From: Natrinema salsiterrestre
Lineage (GTDB): Archaea > Halobacteriota > Halobacteria > Halobacteriales > Natrialbaceae
Assembly (NCBI RefSeq): GCF_029502005.1
Contig: NZ_JAMQOT010000002.1
Span: 62,001-126,000, forward strand
Direction of reading: 5' to 3'
Length of the DNA: 64,000 bases
The notes beneath the pieces were generated by a model. The model searched no databases and was not told the origin of the DNA. It worked only from the letters and a program-made list of their open reading frames with translations. Numbering within the stretch: the stretch's first letter is position 1; each line of letters begins with the position of its first letter. Positions 1 to 8,403 of the stretch are shown here, one piece after another. The position numbers and the translations under genes were made by a program.

Positions 1-263
1 TCGGCCTCGGGCTCCTCGCGGGCGCGCTGGTCCGCCTCGCGGCGTTCTTCGGCGCGCTCATGATGCTCATGTTCTACTTCGGGAACTGGGACATGGCCCA
101 CGGGTTCATCAACGGCGACTTCGCGTACATGCTCGTGTTCCTCGCCGTCGCCGCCTTCGGTGCCGGCCGAATCCTCGGCCTCGACGCCTACATCGAGACC
201 TACGACCTCGGCGGTCAGACGCTCCTCGAGCGCTACCCCCGCCTCGAGTACGTTCTCGGGTAG
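1..263 (+). CDS. DoxX-type small membrane protein, C-terminal part
   Basis: The reading frame is open from the window edge and ends at TAG 261-263, so only the last 86 or so codons are present. The visible part has two hydrophobic stretches separated by a loop with the motif NWDMAHGFINGDFAYM, then a glycine-rich helix and a short polar tail. This resembles the C-terminal half of haloarchaeal DoxX/DoxD-like proteins, integral membrane proteins often linked to quinone or redox chemistry. The true start lies upstream of the window; the in-frame ATG at 60 is internal, because membrane-protein coding continues before it. The family call rests on the loop motif and hydrophobicity pattern; the function is not established here. 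Confidence 0.65.
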   Translation, partial: GLGLLAGALVRLAAFFGALMMLMFYFGNWDMAHGFINGDFAYMLVFLAVAAFGAGRILGLDAYIETYDLGGQTLLERYPRLEYVLG

Positions 264-389
264 ACGATCTTTTCTCACCTCCTGCCGTCGCTGTACTCGT
301 TTTCACCCAGTGTTCGAGACTGACTTCCGTTCCCTCGCGAGCGAAATAGCCGTCACATCTCTCGCCGGGTCACCGAAAATAGCTGAATC
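264..389. other. Intergenic stretch before the tandem array
   Basis: No gene is visible between the DoxX-type stop and the first 122-bp repeat. T-runs shortly after the stop (near 269-274 and 300-303) could help terminate the upstream transcript. Nothing else stands out. Confidence 0.5.
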
Positions 390-675
390 GACCGTCTCAG
401 GGCAGCTCGAACTCGATCGCCGCACCCTGACGCGACCACCTTTTGTCTCGGCCGCTTCGCTCACGTCGTTCGCGAGCGGCCTCGCAAAATCTGGACCAAA
501 AGGGCTAGATTGACCGTCTCAGGGCAGCTCGAACTCGATCGCCGCACCCTGACGCGACCACCTTTTGTCTCGGCCGCTTCGCTCACGTCGTTCGCGAGCG
601 GCCTCGCAAAATCTGGACCAAAAGGGTTAGATTGACCGTCTCAGGGCAGCTCGAACTCGATCGCCGCACCCTGAC
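390..675 (-). repeat. 122-bp tandem array containing the thiolase 3' end (2 full copies plus the native end)
   Basis: Copies start at 390, 512 and 634, an exact period of 122 bases. The two full copies differ at one base (C505 versus T627). Each full copy has 42 bases identical to the thiolase gene end (last ten codons plus stop on the minus strand), then 80 bases of downstream sequence. The third copy stops matching at 675, where it continues into the real gene. The 80-base part holds nested inverted repeats: outer CCTTTTG/CAAAAGG (439-445 and 497-503 in copy 1) and inner GGCCGCT/AGCGGCC (450-456 and 475-481). The arrangement suggests repeated duplication of a gene-end plus hairpin unit. Near-identity means recent duplication or ongoing correction; assembly artefact is possible but less likely given the base difference. 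Confidence 0.9.
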
Positions 676-1783
676 CGAAGCCGACGCACTCCGTCGCGAT
701 GCCGCGGTCGACGCCCTGACGATTCATCTCGTGGACCAGCGTCACCGGCAGTCGCGCGCCGGAACAGCCCAGCGGATGCCCGATCGCGATCGCGCCGCCG
801 TTGACGTTGAGCTGATCGTCCGGAATGCCGAGTTCGCGCTGGGAGTACAGCGTCTGGCTGGCGAAGGCCTCGTTGATCTCGACGAGCCCGTAGTCGTCGA
901 TCTCGCGACCAGCGCGCTCGAGTAAGCCTTCGGTCGCCGGGACCGGGCCGACGCCCATGATCGTCGGGTCGACGCCGGCGACGTAGCTGGTGCCGACCTC
1001 CGCGAGGACCTCGAGGTCGTTCTGGGAGGCGAAATCCCGACTCGTAAGCAGGACGCCGGCAGCGCCGTCGGCAATCTGCGAGGCGTTACCGGGCGTGACC
1101 GTGCCGTCCTCCTTGAACACGGTGGGAAGTTCCGCGAGTGATTCGGGAGTCGTGCCGGGACGCAGTCCCTCGTCCTCGTCGTGGACGCCGTCCTCGGTCT
1201 CGATCGGCACGATCTCGTCGTCGAACTTGCCTTCTTCGGTCGCCTCGACCGCGCGCTGCTGGCTCCGAGCGCCGTATTCGTCCTGCTCCTCCCGACTGAT
1301 GTCGAACTCCTCGGCGACCTTCTCGGCGGTCATCCCCATCTGGAGGTTCCGCATCCCGTACTCCTCGTCGAGCTTGGGGTACATGTCGCCGGCGTCACCG
1401 CCGCCCATCTTGACGCGGCTCATGCTCTCGACGCCGCCGGCGATGACCGCGTCGTGCCGGCCCGCGGCGATCGAGTCCGCGGCGCTGATGATCGCCTGCG
1501 CGGAGGAGGCACACTGGCGGTCGATCGTCGTCGCGGGCACCGACTCGCCCAGTTCCGAGAAGAGCGCGATCTGGCGCGCGATGTTCGTTCGCTGCTCCGA
1601 GCGCTGCTGTGCACAGCCCCACATCAGGTCGTCGACGTCGTCGCCCTCGACGCCCGTCTCGGCGAGCATCTCGTCGACCAGCGGAATCGAGAGATCCTCG
1701 CTGCGGATGTCCGCGAGGGCACCGTCTTCTCTCCCCTGTGCAGTTCTAACAGCGCTAACGATTACCGGCGTATTGTCTGCCAT
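641..1783 (-). CDS. Acetyl-CoA C-acyltransferase (thiolase)
   Basis: The 380-residue product is a full-length thiolase. The nucleophilic cysteine is Cys91 in [10 protein letters not shown], the catalytic His is His336 in [10 protein letters not shown], and the second Cys is Cys366 near the C-terminus ([10 protein letters not shown]). The conserved EINEAFA segment is also present. It should catalyse thiolytic cleavage or Claisen condensation of acyl-CoAs in the cytoplasm, for fatty acid oxidation or acetoacetyl-CoA formation; the direction cannot be read from sequence. The ATG at 1783 is followed by typical thiolase N-terminal residues ([11 protein letters not shown]). No beta-oxidation partner is adjacent. 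Its last ten codons are duplicated twice downstream in the 122-bp array. Confidence 0.93.
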   Translation of the reverse strand: MADNTPVIVSAVRTAQGREDGALADIRSEDLSIPLVDEMLAETGVEGDDVDDLMWGCAQQRSEQRTNIARQIALFSELGESVPATTIDRQCASSAQAIISAADSIAAGRHDAVIAGGVESMSRVKMGGGDAGDMYPKLDEEYGMRNLQMGMTAEKVAEEFDISREEQDEYGARSQQRAVEATEEGKFDDEIVPIETEDGVHDEDEGLRPGTTPESLAELPTVFKEDGTVTPGNASQIADGAAGVLLTSRDFASQNDLEVLAEVGTSYVAGVDPTIMGVGPVPATEGLLERAGREIDDYGLVEINEAFASQTLYSQRELGIPDDQLNVNGGAIAIGHPLGCSGARLPVTLVHEMNRQGVDRGIATECVGFGQGAAIEFELP

Positions 1784-1973
1784 TGTATATCATAATTTTT
1801 CGAGGGCGTAAAAATCTACTTGCTCCGGAAGGTAACAGGGGAGATCGGCATCGATTGGAAACCGGCGGATACCAGCCACCGGGGCCGGCAGCTATCGGGG
1901 CCACTGAACGTCTCAGTACACCGAATCGAACGACGGCGTTGCGATCAGTGTGCGAATCGGTTCAGTGACTGCT

Positions 1974-3266
1974 CTATTCCCGCCGCTCGAGGTCCGCACC
2001 CAGTTCCTCGAGCAGGCCGAAGAAGCCGGGGAAAGAGACGTCGACGTGGTCGGCACCCTCGATAGTCGTCTCGCCGTCGGCGACCAGCCCCGCGAGCGCG
2101 AGCGCCATGATGATCCGGTGGTCCGCTCGCCCCCGTACGGTCGCGCCCTCGAGCTCGGACGAACCGCCGTGGACCGTCAGCGAATCCCGTTCTTCGGTCG
2201 TCTCGACGCCCATTTTGCCGAGTTCCTCGGCCATCGCGCTCACCCGGTCGGTTTCCTTGTAGCGAACGTGCTCGGCGTTCGTGATGTGAGTATCGCCGTC
2301 CGCGACCGCACCGAGGGTCGCGATCGTCGGGAGGAGGTCGGGCGTGTCCTCCACGTCGACCTCGATCCCGGAAAGGAAGGCCCGAGAGACGTCGATCGTC
2401 CCCGCCTCTCGATCCCAGTCGACATCGGCACCCATGCGTTCGACGATATCGACGATGGCGCTATCGCCCTGCGCGCTGGGCTGTGCGCCCTCGATGCGGA
2501 CGCCACCCTCGCCGGCGATCGCACCGGCCGCCAGCGGGTACGAGATCGATGAGAAGTCGCCGGGCACGGCGTACTCGCCGCCGGCGGGAGCGTAGGACTG
2601 CCCGCCGTCGACTGCGAACCCGGCGTCCGTCGTCCGCGCTTCGACGCCGAAATCCGCGAGCACCTCGAGCGTGATGTCGACGTACGGGGCGGACTTGAGT
2701 TCGGTCTCAAGCTCGATTTCGAGGCCGTCCTCGGTAACCGCACCGGCCATCAGCAGGGCAGTGATGTACTGGGAAGAGACATCGCCGGGGATCGACACAT
2801 CGCCGCCCGCGAGGGGACCGGTGACCACCAGCGGGGCCTGCCCGTTCCCGCGGGTGCTGTACGCAGTCGCACTGAGGTCGCCGAGCGCCTCGAGCAGCGG
2901 CCCCTGTGGCCGCGACCGCAGCGACTCGTCGCCGGTGAGTACCGAGGTACCGTCGGCCAGGGCCGCCGCCGCGGTGACGAGCCGCATCGTCGTGCCGCTG
3001 TTCGCGCAGTCGATGACGTCCGCCGGGACCTCGGGGCGGCCGTCGAAGCCCTCGATCTCGAGGGTCCCGTTCTCGCGTCGATCGACGTCGCCGCCGAACA
3101 GGTCCACTGCGCGAGCGGTCGCCCGCGTGTCCGCGCTCCAGAGCGCGTCGCGGACGATCGCCTCGTCGGCGTAGCCGGCCGCGAGGATCGCTCGGTGCGT
3201 GTAACTCTTCGATGGCGGTGCCCGCGCCGTCCCCGCGACGCTCGAGGGCGCGATCGTGACGTTCAT
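1974..3266 (-). CDS. aroA: 3-phosphoshikimate 1-carboxyvinyltransferase (EPSP synthase)
   Basis: This enzyme joins shikimate 3-phosphate and phosphoenolpyruvate in the sixth step of aromatic amino acid synthesis. The 430-residue product shows the substrate-binding SKSYTHRA motif near the N-terminus (Lys20), ANSGTTMRL around residue 88 (family consensus usually GNSGT), the DESLRSRP loop around 113-120, [10 protein letters not shown], and the C-terminal ETDRVSAM and [10 protein letters not shown] motifs. ATG at 3264-3266 is chosen because MNVTIAPSS is the normal family N-terminus; the frame stays open further upstream but that sequence is non-coding in character. The rest of the shikimate pathway is not in the window. 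Confidence 0.95.
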   Translation of the reverse strand: MNVTIAPSSVAGTARAPPSKSYTHRAILAAGYADEAIVRDALWSADTRATARAVDLFGGDVDRRENGTLEIEGFDGRPEVPADVIDCANSGTTMRLVTAAAALADGTSVLTGDESLRSRPQGPLLEALGDLSATAYSTRGNGQAPLVVTGPLAGGDVSIPGDVSSQYITALLMAGAVTEDGLEIELETELKSAPYVDITLEVLADFGVEARTTDAGFAVDGGQSYAPAGGEYAVPGDFSSISYPLAAGAIAGEGGVRIEGAQPSAQGDSAIVDIVERMGADVDWDREAGTIDVSRAFLSGIEVDVEDTPDLLPTIATLGAVADGDTHITNAEHVRYKETDRVSAMAEELGKMGVETTEERDSLTVHGGSSELEGATVRGRADHRIIMALALAGLVADGETTIEGADHVDVSFPGFFGLLEELGADLERRE

Positions 3267-3358
3267 GCTCGACGTGTCGCACGGTCCGCCTATGACGGTA
3301 CCGATTGTGGACGTTTTCGAGCGCCGGTGTCCGCTCGAGCGTCCGGTGGCGACGGGTC

Positions 3359-4504
3359 TCAGGGACAGCCGATCGACGACGCGATCTCGAGCAGCGGTTC
3401 CCCGTCGATGAGACTCGAGACCTCGTAGTTCAGGTCGTCGCAGGCCCAGAAGACGCTCTGTATGCGCCCGTCGCGGCGGTAGGCCGTGTGGCCGTCGAAC
3501 TCGATCTCCTCGAGCGCGTCGGGTCTGAACCGCTGGACCTCCCGAACGGCGACAAAGAGCTCTTTCGCGATCACGTTCGGATCGTTGTACCACAGCGTCG
3601 CGGTCGTCCCGAATCGTTCGGCCTTCTCGACGACTGTGACCCGATCGAGCACGTAGGGTTCGGGCACGTCCGGCTGGGGGAGCGGATACGGGACGGCGTC
3701 TTCGGCGGCCGGCAGCGAGTCGAAGACTCCCTCGGGTTCGGGACCGTCGGTGACGACGGTCGCGTCCGACGGCGGCTCGTACGTAAAGGTTCCCGACTCG
3801 AGCGGCTCGTTGATCGAGAGGTTCTCGTACGTGACGGTCAGCTCGTGACGCGTCTCGCCGTCGTCGCTGATCGCGTTCCGCTCTTTGACCGGATACCCGT
3901 ACGCGTCGTCGATCCAGACGGTTCGGGACACGTCCAGCTCCTCGAGGTCGCCCGTCGCTCGCAGCGGAACGACGTACGTCGTATCCCCGACGACGAGATC
4001 GATCGTCGGCCCGATATCGTCGACCGGCGGCCGCGTCTCGATGACGTGTGCCTCCCGGCCGTCGATGCGTTCCGTGCCGTCGTGACTGAGACGGGAGTCC
4101 TCGAGGAGCGTCTCGAGGACGAGCCGCGTGCTGTCCGTATCGACCTTGTTCGGATGATACTGCTTGTCGACCGTCTCGGCCGACGGGTTGTACTCCCACG
4201 TCGTCGCCCGGTTCGTGACGGTAACGGAGCCAGCCGGAACGTCCGGATCCGTCGACTCGAGGACCTCGATGCGCTGTTTCGCGGGCGGCCGACGAGCGAC
4301 GCGTTCGACCCGTTCGACGGTTTCGTCCGGGGTTTCGACCGTCATGACCCGACGGGCCTCGAGGGAGGACATGTGACGACGCGTCTCGATCGCATCCTCG
4401 ACGAGGTCCTCGCTCGAGGGCGGTTCGTCGTTCCGGTCGGTATACCCGACGCACCCCGCGAGCGCGACTGCGGCCCCCGCTGCCAGCATCCCACGACGTT
4501 TCAT
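3359..4504 (-). CDS. LolA-like Tat lipoprotein
   Basis: The 381-residue protein begins with a twin-arginine type signal ([10 protein letters not shown]) and a lipobox LAGC with Cys18, so it is probably exported by Tat and lipid-anchored outside the membrane. The mature part has a helical start and then many beta strands with alternating hydrophobic residues, such as [15 protein letters not shown] and [12 protein letters not shown]. This matches the half-barrel fold of LolA/LppX-type proteins that haloarchaea carry in several paralogues. The role is unknown; binding of a hydrophobic ligand is a fold-based inference. The start codon is 17 bases from an AT-rich palindrome (4521-4532) that overlaps the presumed TATA region. 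It is divergent from the M24 peptidase. Confidence 0.7.
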   Translation of the reverse strand: MKRRGMLAAGAAVALAGCVGYTDRNDEPPSSEDLVEDAIETRRHMSSLEARRVMTVETPDETVERVERVARRPPAKQRIEVLESTDPDVPAGSVTVTNRATTWEYNPSAETVDKQYHPNKVDTDSTRLVLETLLEDSRLSHDGTERIDGREAHVIETRPPVDDIGPTIDLVVGDTTYVVPLRATGDLEELDVSRTVWIDDAYGYPVKERNAISDDGETRHELTVTYENLSINEPLESGTFTYEPPSDATVVTDGPEPEGVFDSLPAAEDAVPYPLPQPDVPEPYVLDRVTVVEKAERFGTTATLWYNDPNVIAKELFVAVREVQRFRPDALEEIEFDGHTAYRRDGRIQSVFWACDDLNYEVSSLIDGEPLLEIASSIGCP

Positions 4505-4520
4505 ACGGGACTGATAGTTA

Positions 4521-4532
4521 TATCAATTGATA
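4521..4532. promoter_or_regulatory. Promoter palindrome TATCAATTGATA before the lipoprotein gene
   Basis: A perfect 12-base palindrome lies 17 bases upstream of the lipoprotein ATG in the only AT-rich patch of this divergent intergenic region. It overlaps where the TATA box should be, so it may simply be promoter sequence or a small operator. Confidence 0.4.
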
Positions 4533-4606
4533 AGAGTGTGGGTTCGCGTCGATCCGCGACGGGCCGGATCCCCGGTATTATGTTCGCTGCTCTCACACAT
4601 CCGTTC

Positions 4607-5803
4607 ATGAACGTGGACGTCGACCTCTCCCCGCTACGGGACTACCTCGAGGCCGAGGAACTGGACGGCTATCTGATCGATGACGACGCGTCGGACTCGG
4701 ACCAGCGGTACGTCTCCGGCTTCACCGCGCCGGATCCCTACCAGACGCTCGTCACCCAGGCGGGCGTTCACCTGCTCGTCTCCGGCCTCGAGTACGGTCG
4801 CGCGAGTACCGACGCGAGCGCGGACTCGGTCACCCGGCGAGCCGCGTACGATTACCAGCGACTGGTCGCCGAACACGGCCAGTACGAGGGGAAGATCCGG
4901 ATGCTGGCGGCCTTTCTCGAGGACCACGGCGTCGGGTCCGTCGCCGTCCCGCGAAACTTCCCCACGGGAACCGCGGACGGACTCCGCGAGCACGGCCTCG
5001 CGGTGACGGTCGAACGCGAGGGGATCGTGACGGACATCCGCGCGGTGAAGACCGAGTGGGAGGTCGACCAGATTCGAGCGAGCCAGCGGGCCAACGAGGC
5101 CGCGATGGCGACCGCGGAGGAGCTGATCGCGACTGCAGACGTGGAAGACGGTATCCTCGTCCGCGACGGCGAGCCGCTCACCAGCGAAGACGTCACAGAG
5201 GAGATCGAGATCACCCTGCTCCGTCACGGTTGCGCGCTCGACGAGACTATCGTCGCCTGCGGGGCCGACGGCGCGGATCCCCACGACCGCGGCAGCGGGC
5301 CCCTCGAGCCGGACGAGCTAATCGTGGTCGACATCTTCCCGCGGGACAAGGAGACGGGCTACTTCGCGGACATGACCCGGACGTTCGCCCGCGGCGATCC
5401 CGGCGACGAGGCCCGACGTCGGTACGATGTCACCCGGAAGGCGTACGAGGCCGCACTCGAGACCGTCGCGGCCGGCGTCACCGGTGCCGAGGTTCACGAC
5501 GTGGCCTGCGACGTGATCGAAGATGCGGGCTACGCGACGCTCCGGAGCGACCCCGACACCGAGACGGGATTCATCCACAGCACCGGCCACGGCGTCGGCC
5601 TCGACATTCACGAGGAACCCAGCGTCTCACCGGCCGGCGGCGAACTCGAGCCGGGTCACGTCATCTCGATCGAACCGGGGATCTACGATCCCGCGGTCGG
5701 CGGCGTCCGCATCGAGGATCTGGTCGTCGTTACCGGAGACGGCTACGAGAACCTGACCGACTATCGGATCGGGCTCGAGCCGACGGCCGGCGACAGACAG
5801 TAG
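4607..5803 (+). CDS. M24 family Xaa-Pro aminopeptidase/dipeptidase
   Basis: The 398-residue product has the two-domain layout of prolidase-type peptidases. An N-terminal creatinase-like domain (about 1-145) is followed by a pita-bread catalytic domain. The five metal ligands are visible: Asp242 (VVDIFP), Asp255 (FADMTRTF), His328 (STGHGVGLDIHE), Glu356 (SIEPGIY) and Glu370 (VRIEDLV). It should cleave N-terminal residues preceding proline, or Xaa-Pro dipeptides, in the cytoplasm. ATG 4607 is preferred; an in-frame ATG at 4580 would add nine residues, and longer extensions run antisense into the lipoprotein gene. A dispersed hairpin element begins 12 bases after the stop. Confidence 0.9.
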   Translation: MNVDVDLSPLRDYLEAEELDGYLIDDDASDSDQRYVSGFTAPDPYQTLVTQAGVHLLVSGLEYGRASTDASADSVTRRAAYDYQRLVAEHGQYEGKIRMLAAFLEDHGVGSVAVPRNFPTGTADGLREHGLAVTVEREGIVTDIRAVKTEWEVDQIRASQRANEAAMATAEELIATADVEDGILVRDGEPLTSEDVTEEIEITLLRHGCALDETIVACGADGADPHDRGSGPLEPDELIVVDIFPRDKETGYFADMTRTFARGDPGDEARRRYDVTRKAYEAALETVAAGVTGAEVHDVACDVIEDAGYATLRSDPDTETGFIHSTGHGVGLDIHEEPSVSPAGGELEPGHVISIEPGIYDPAVGGVRIEDLVVVTGDGYENLTDYRIGLEPTAGDRQ

Positions 5804-5815
5804 AGGGAAAGTGGG

Positions 5816-5937
5816 TTGGCGCGCGCTGTCCCGTGGTGAGCCGACAGCGAACCACGGGACGAAGACGTGCGAGGGATGAGCGAGTGGAACGAGCGAATCG
5901 GTTGGGGAGGGCGTGGCCATTCCCTGTTGCCACGATA
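5816..5937 (+). repeat. Dispersed hairpin element, copy A
   Basis: This element of about 120 bases lies 12 bases after the M24 peptidase stop and matches 60959-61073 on the opposite strand. It has a perfect 10-base stem, GTCCCGTGGT (5828-5837) and ACCACGGGAC (5851-5860), with a 13-base loop. A purine-rich middle and a conserved tail (GTTGGGGAGGGCGTGGCC, then TGTTGCCA) follow. The other copy has the same stem with paired base changes. It reads in the sense direction of the gene it follows. Confidence 0.8.
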
Positions 5938-6003
5938 GCAGGACGGTTGCTGTCGTCTATTCTCCGCTGCAGAACGGAATCCGGATCCCAACGATCAGTT
6001 GCC

Positions 6004-7020
6004 TCAGCGATACCCGCTCTCGTCCGCACCGCGAGCGTCGTCGATGCGCTCGAACTGCTCGTCGCTGAGGTCGACCTCGACCGCGCCGACGTTCTCCTCG
6101 AGCTGGTCGGGCGTCCGCGCGCCGACGATCGGGACACACGTAAACCGATCCTGGTCCATCAGCCAGCGCAGCGAGACCTGCGCGGGCGTCGCACCGACTT
6201 CCTCGGCGACCGATTCGACGGCCTCGAGGACCTCCCACGCCGTCTCGCTGGTGTAGCGATCTTCGAACAGATCCGTCAGGCTGCCGCGAGCGCCGTCGGG
6301 CGCGATCACGGTGCCGTCCTCGGCGCGCTCGTACTTTCCGGTCAAAAATCCGCCGGCCAGCGGCGAGTACGGACAGACGGCGACGTCCTGATCCGCACAG
6401 ACGTCGAGATAGTCGCCCACGTCGTCGGTATTCGCGGCGTTGAACATCGGCTGGGTGACGTCGAACCGCTCGAGGTCCCCGACGTCGCTGGTCCACAGCG
6501 CCTTCGTGAGCTTCCAGGCGGCCATACTCGAGGCACCAAGATAGTGGACCTTCCCCTCGCGGACGAGTTCGGTGAGCGTCCGCATCGTCTCCCGGATCGG
6601 CGTGTCGTCGTCCCAGCGGTGGATATAGTAGAGATCGAGGTAGTCGGTGCCGAGTCGCTCGAGGGTGCCCTCGATCTGGGCGCGGACGTGCTTGCGCCCG
6701 AGTCCGGAGTCGTTCGGGCCGGGTTCGCCCCGGCCGTCGTAGGGGAAGTAGACCTTCGAGGCGAGGACGACGTCTTCGCGGTGGTGGCCCCGATCCGCGA
6801 GCCACTCGCCGATCCAGCGTTCGCTCTTGCCGTTGGGGTCGCCGTAGACGTTCGCGGTATCGATGAAGTTGACCCCGTGCTCCCAGCAGGCGTCGAGGAG
6901 GTCGTGGGCCTCCTCGCGGTTCGTCTCGACGGTTCCGTCGCTCTCCTTTCCGAAGCGCCACGTGCCGAAACAGAGCTTCGATACCGTCGTGCCCGTCTCG
7001 CCGAGCGTCGTGTACTCCAT
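6004..7020 (-). CDS. Aldo/keto reductase
   Basis: The 338-residue protein is a TIM-barrel NADPH-dependent reductase of the AKR superfamily. The catalytic tetrad is visible: Asp54 and Tyr59 in NFIDTANVYG, Lys89 in VLASKV, and His134 in LYYIHRWD. The C-terminal SLRWLMDQ and PIVGART segments fit the cofactor-phosphate binding region. It resembles the YghZ/tas-like branch acting on small aldehydes or sugars; the substrate cannot be deduced. It is last in a same-strand set with the LLM oxidoreductase and the 64-aa protein, 58 bases downstream of the latter. Confidence 0.9.
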   Translation of the reverse strand: MEYTTLGETGTTVSKLCFGTWRFGKESDGTVETNREEAHDLLDACWEHGVNFIDTANVYGDPNGKSERWIGEWLADRGHHREDVVLASKVYFPYDGRGEPGPNDSGLGRKHVRAQIEGTLERLGTDYLDLYYIHRWDDDTPIRETMRTLTELVREGKVHYLGASSMAAWKLTKALWTSDVGDLERFDVTQPMFNAANTDDVGDYLDVCADQDVAVCPYSPLAGGFLTGKYERAEDGTVIAPDGARGSLTDLFEDRYTSETAWEVLEAVESVAEEVGATPAQVSLRWLMDQDRFTCVPIVGARTPDQLEENVGAVEVDLSDEQFERIDDARGADESGYR

Positions 7021-7078
7021 GGGCAGCGGTTCGCCCGCGGGATGGAAAACGAATGTGGAAGCGGCGAACCGGTATCGG

Positions 7079-7273
7079 TCAGTCGAATCCGGCTTCGATC
7101 CGCGTAACCCGTTCGTGACGGGCCATCGCGCGCCACCGGCGGCGATCGGAAACGATGCGTTCGAGTTCGGCTGCTGTCGCCTCGCTCAATGCGCCGTGGT
7201 AGTCCTCGAGATCGGTTGTCGCGTATTCGTGTTCGTATCTCCGTCGGATATGGTTTCGTTGACAAGAACTCAC
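7079..7273 (-). CDS. Small hypothetical protein (64 aa) coupled to the LLM gene
   Basis: This GTG-start frame overlaps the stop of the LLM oxidoreductase in a GTGA arrangement (bases 7273 to 7270), the usual sign of translational coupling. The product is mostly helical, with a helix such as SEATAAELERIVSDRRRWRA and a basic, tryptophan-containing centre, ending in RVTRIEAGFD. No family is recognised. No ATG is available in frame, so the GTG is the only sensible start. The overlap, gene-like composition and position in a same-strand set support it, but its small size leaves doubt. Confidence 0.55.
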   Translation of the reverse strand: MSSCQRNHIRRRYEHEYATTDLEDYHGALSEATAAELERIVSDRRRWRAMARHERVTRIEAGFD

Positions 7274-8226
7274 TCGAACGACGGCAGCACCTCTTGCTCG
7301 TAGAACTCGATCGCCTTCCGCTGTTCGTCCCCGATCTGGTGGAAATAGACGTGGTCGTAGCCGGCGTCGATCGCCTGTTCGATGCTGTCGATGTGGGCCT
7401 GCGGATCGGGTTCGGTAGTCGTACCTGCCTCGGCGATGTCCTCTTTCTCGACCATCGCCGCCGCCTGCTCGAAGTGGGCCGGCGTCGGGAGTTCCTGCCC
7501 GAGCTCGCCCGGAATCGAACCGTTGGGCCACTGTTCGTGCACGGTCTCGATCGCTTCGTCCTCGCTGTCGGCGTAGCAGCCGTGTAGCTGGGTGTATTTC
7601 GGGCCGTCACCGCCGGCGTCCTCGTAGGCCTCGACCGGTTCGGATTTGGGGCCCGAACACCACAGCCCGTCGGCCGCCTCCGCGACCCACTCTGCCGTCT
7701 GCGGGCCGAAGGCGCTCCCGATCGTCGTCGGCCGCTCGTCCGGCACGGTGTAGAGACGCGCGTTCTCCACCGTGTAGTACTCGCCGTGGTGACTCACCGT
7801 CTCGCCGGTCCAGAGGGAGCGCATGACGGCCATCGCCTCGTCGAGCATCTCGAGGCGGACGCCGTGCTCGGGCCAGTGCTCGCCGGTGACGTGTTCGTTC
7901 AGGTTCTCTCCCGTCCCGACGCCGAACGTGAACCGATCGCCGAGCATCTCGTCGACGGTGGCGACCGCGTGAGCGACGTTGACCGGGTGGATCCGGATCG
8001 TCGGACAGGTGACGCCGACGCCCACTTCGATGTCGTCGGTCACCGTCGCGATGCCGCCGAGCGTCGACCAGACGAACGGGGACTCTCCCTGTCGGGAGAC
8101 CCACGGGTGAAAGTGATCCGAGATCGAGAGGAAGTCGAAGCCGGCGTCCTCGGCGCGGCGGGCGATATCGACGAGCTCGTTCGGGCCGTGTTCCTCGCTC
8201 GAGAGGGTGTATCCGAGCTGGGTCAT
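7270..8226 (-). CDS. F420-dependent LLM-class oxidoreductase
   Basis: The 318-residue product belongs to the luciferase-like (LLM) TIM-barrel flavin/F420 family. Visible signatures are ISDHFHPW near residue 36, GVGVTCPTIRIHP, FGVGTGENLNEH and the C-terminal HVYFHQIGDEQ. This pattern is that of F420-dependent glucose-6-phosphate dehydrogenase-like proteins (TIGR03557 type), which transfer hydride between an alcohol-type substrate and coenzyme F420. Haloarchaea make F420, so the assignment is consistent; the substrate is unknown. It heads a same-strand set with the 64-aa protein (GTGA overlap) and the aldo/keto reductase, suggesting linked redox roles. Confidence 0.88.
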   Translation of the reverse strand: MTQLGYTLSSEEHGPNELVDIARRAEDAGFDFLSISDHFHPWVSRQGESPFVWSTLGGIATVTDDIEVGVGVTCPTIRIHPVNVAHAVATVDEMLGDRFTFGVGTGENLNEHVTGEHWPEHGVRLEMLDEAMAVMRSLWTGETVSHHGEYYTVENARLYTVPDERPTTIGSAFGPQTAEWVAEAADGLWCSGPKSEPVEAYEDAGGDGPKYTQLHGCYADSEDEAIETVHEQWPNGSIPGELGQELPTPAHFEQAAAMVEKEDIAEAGTTTEPDPQAHIDSIEQAIDAGYDHVYFHQIGDEQRKAIEFYEQEVLPSFE

Positions 8227-8403
8227 TCCCGACTCCCTACCACGAATCGGGGGGTAACGGTTGAGCCTGCGAGGGCAGGATCCGATACCGGGCCGCCGGT
8301 CGCTGCGTCGCGAATACCGTGAGCGCGATCCGTCCCTCGGTGACGGCCGCCGTCTTTATGCCCGCTTGGGAGAGACGTAGGAAGAACGATCTCCGCGCAC
8401 GCT

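Noticed and set aside
3267-4454. N-terminal extension of EPSP synthase
   Set aside because: The extension is antisense-like arginine-rich sequence; the family start is MNVTIAPSS.
3305-4606. N-terminal extension of the M24 peptidase
   Set aside because: It is antisense to the lipoprotein gene; the family N-terminus begins at 4607.
5056-7107. Long plus-strand frame across the peptidase and reductase
   Set aside because: It is out of frame with the peptidase and antisense to the reductase, with no recognisable domain.
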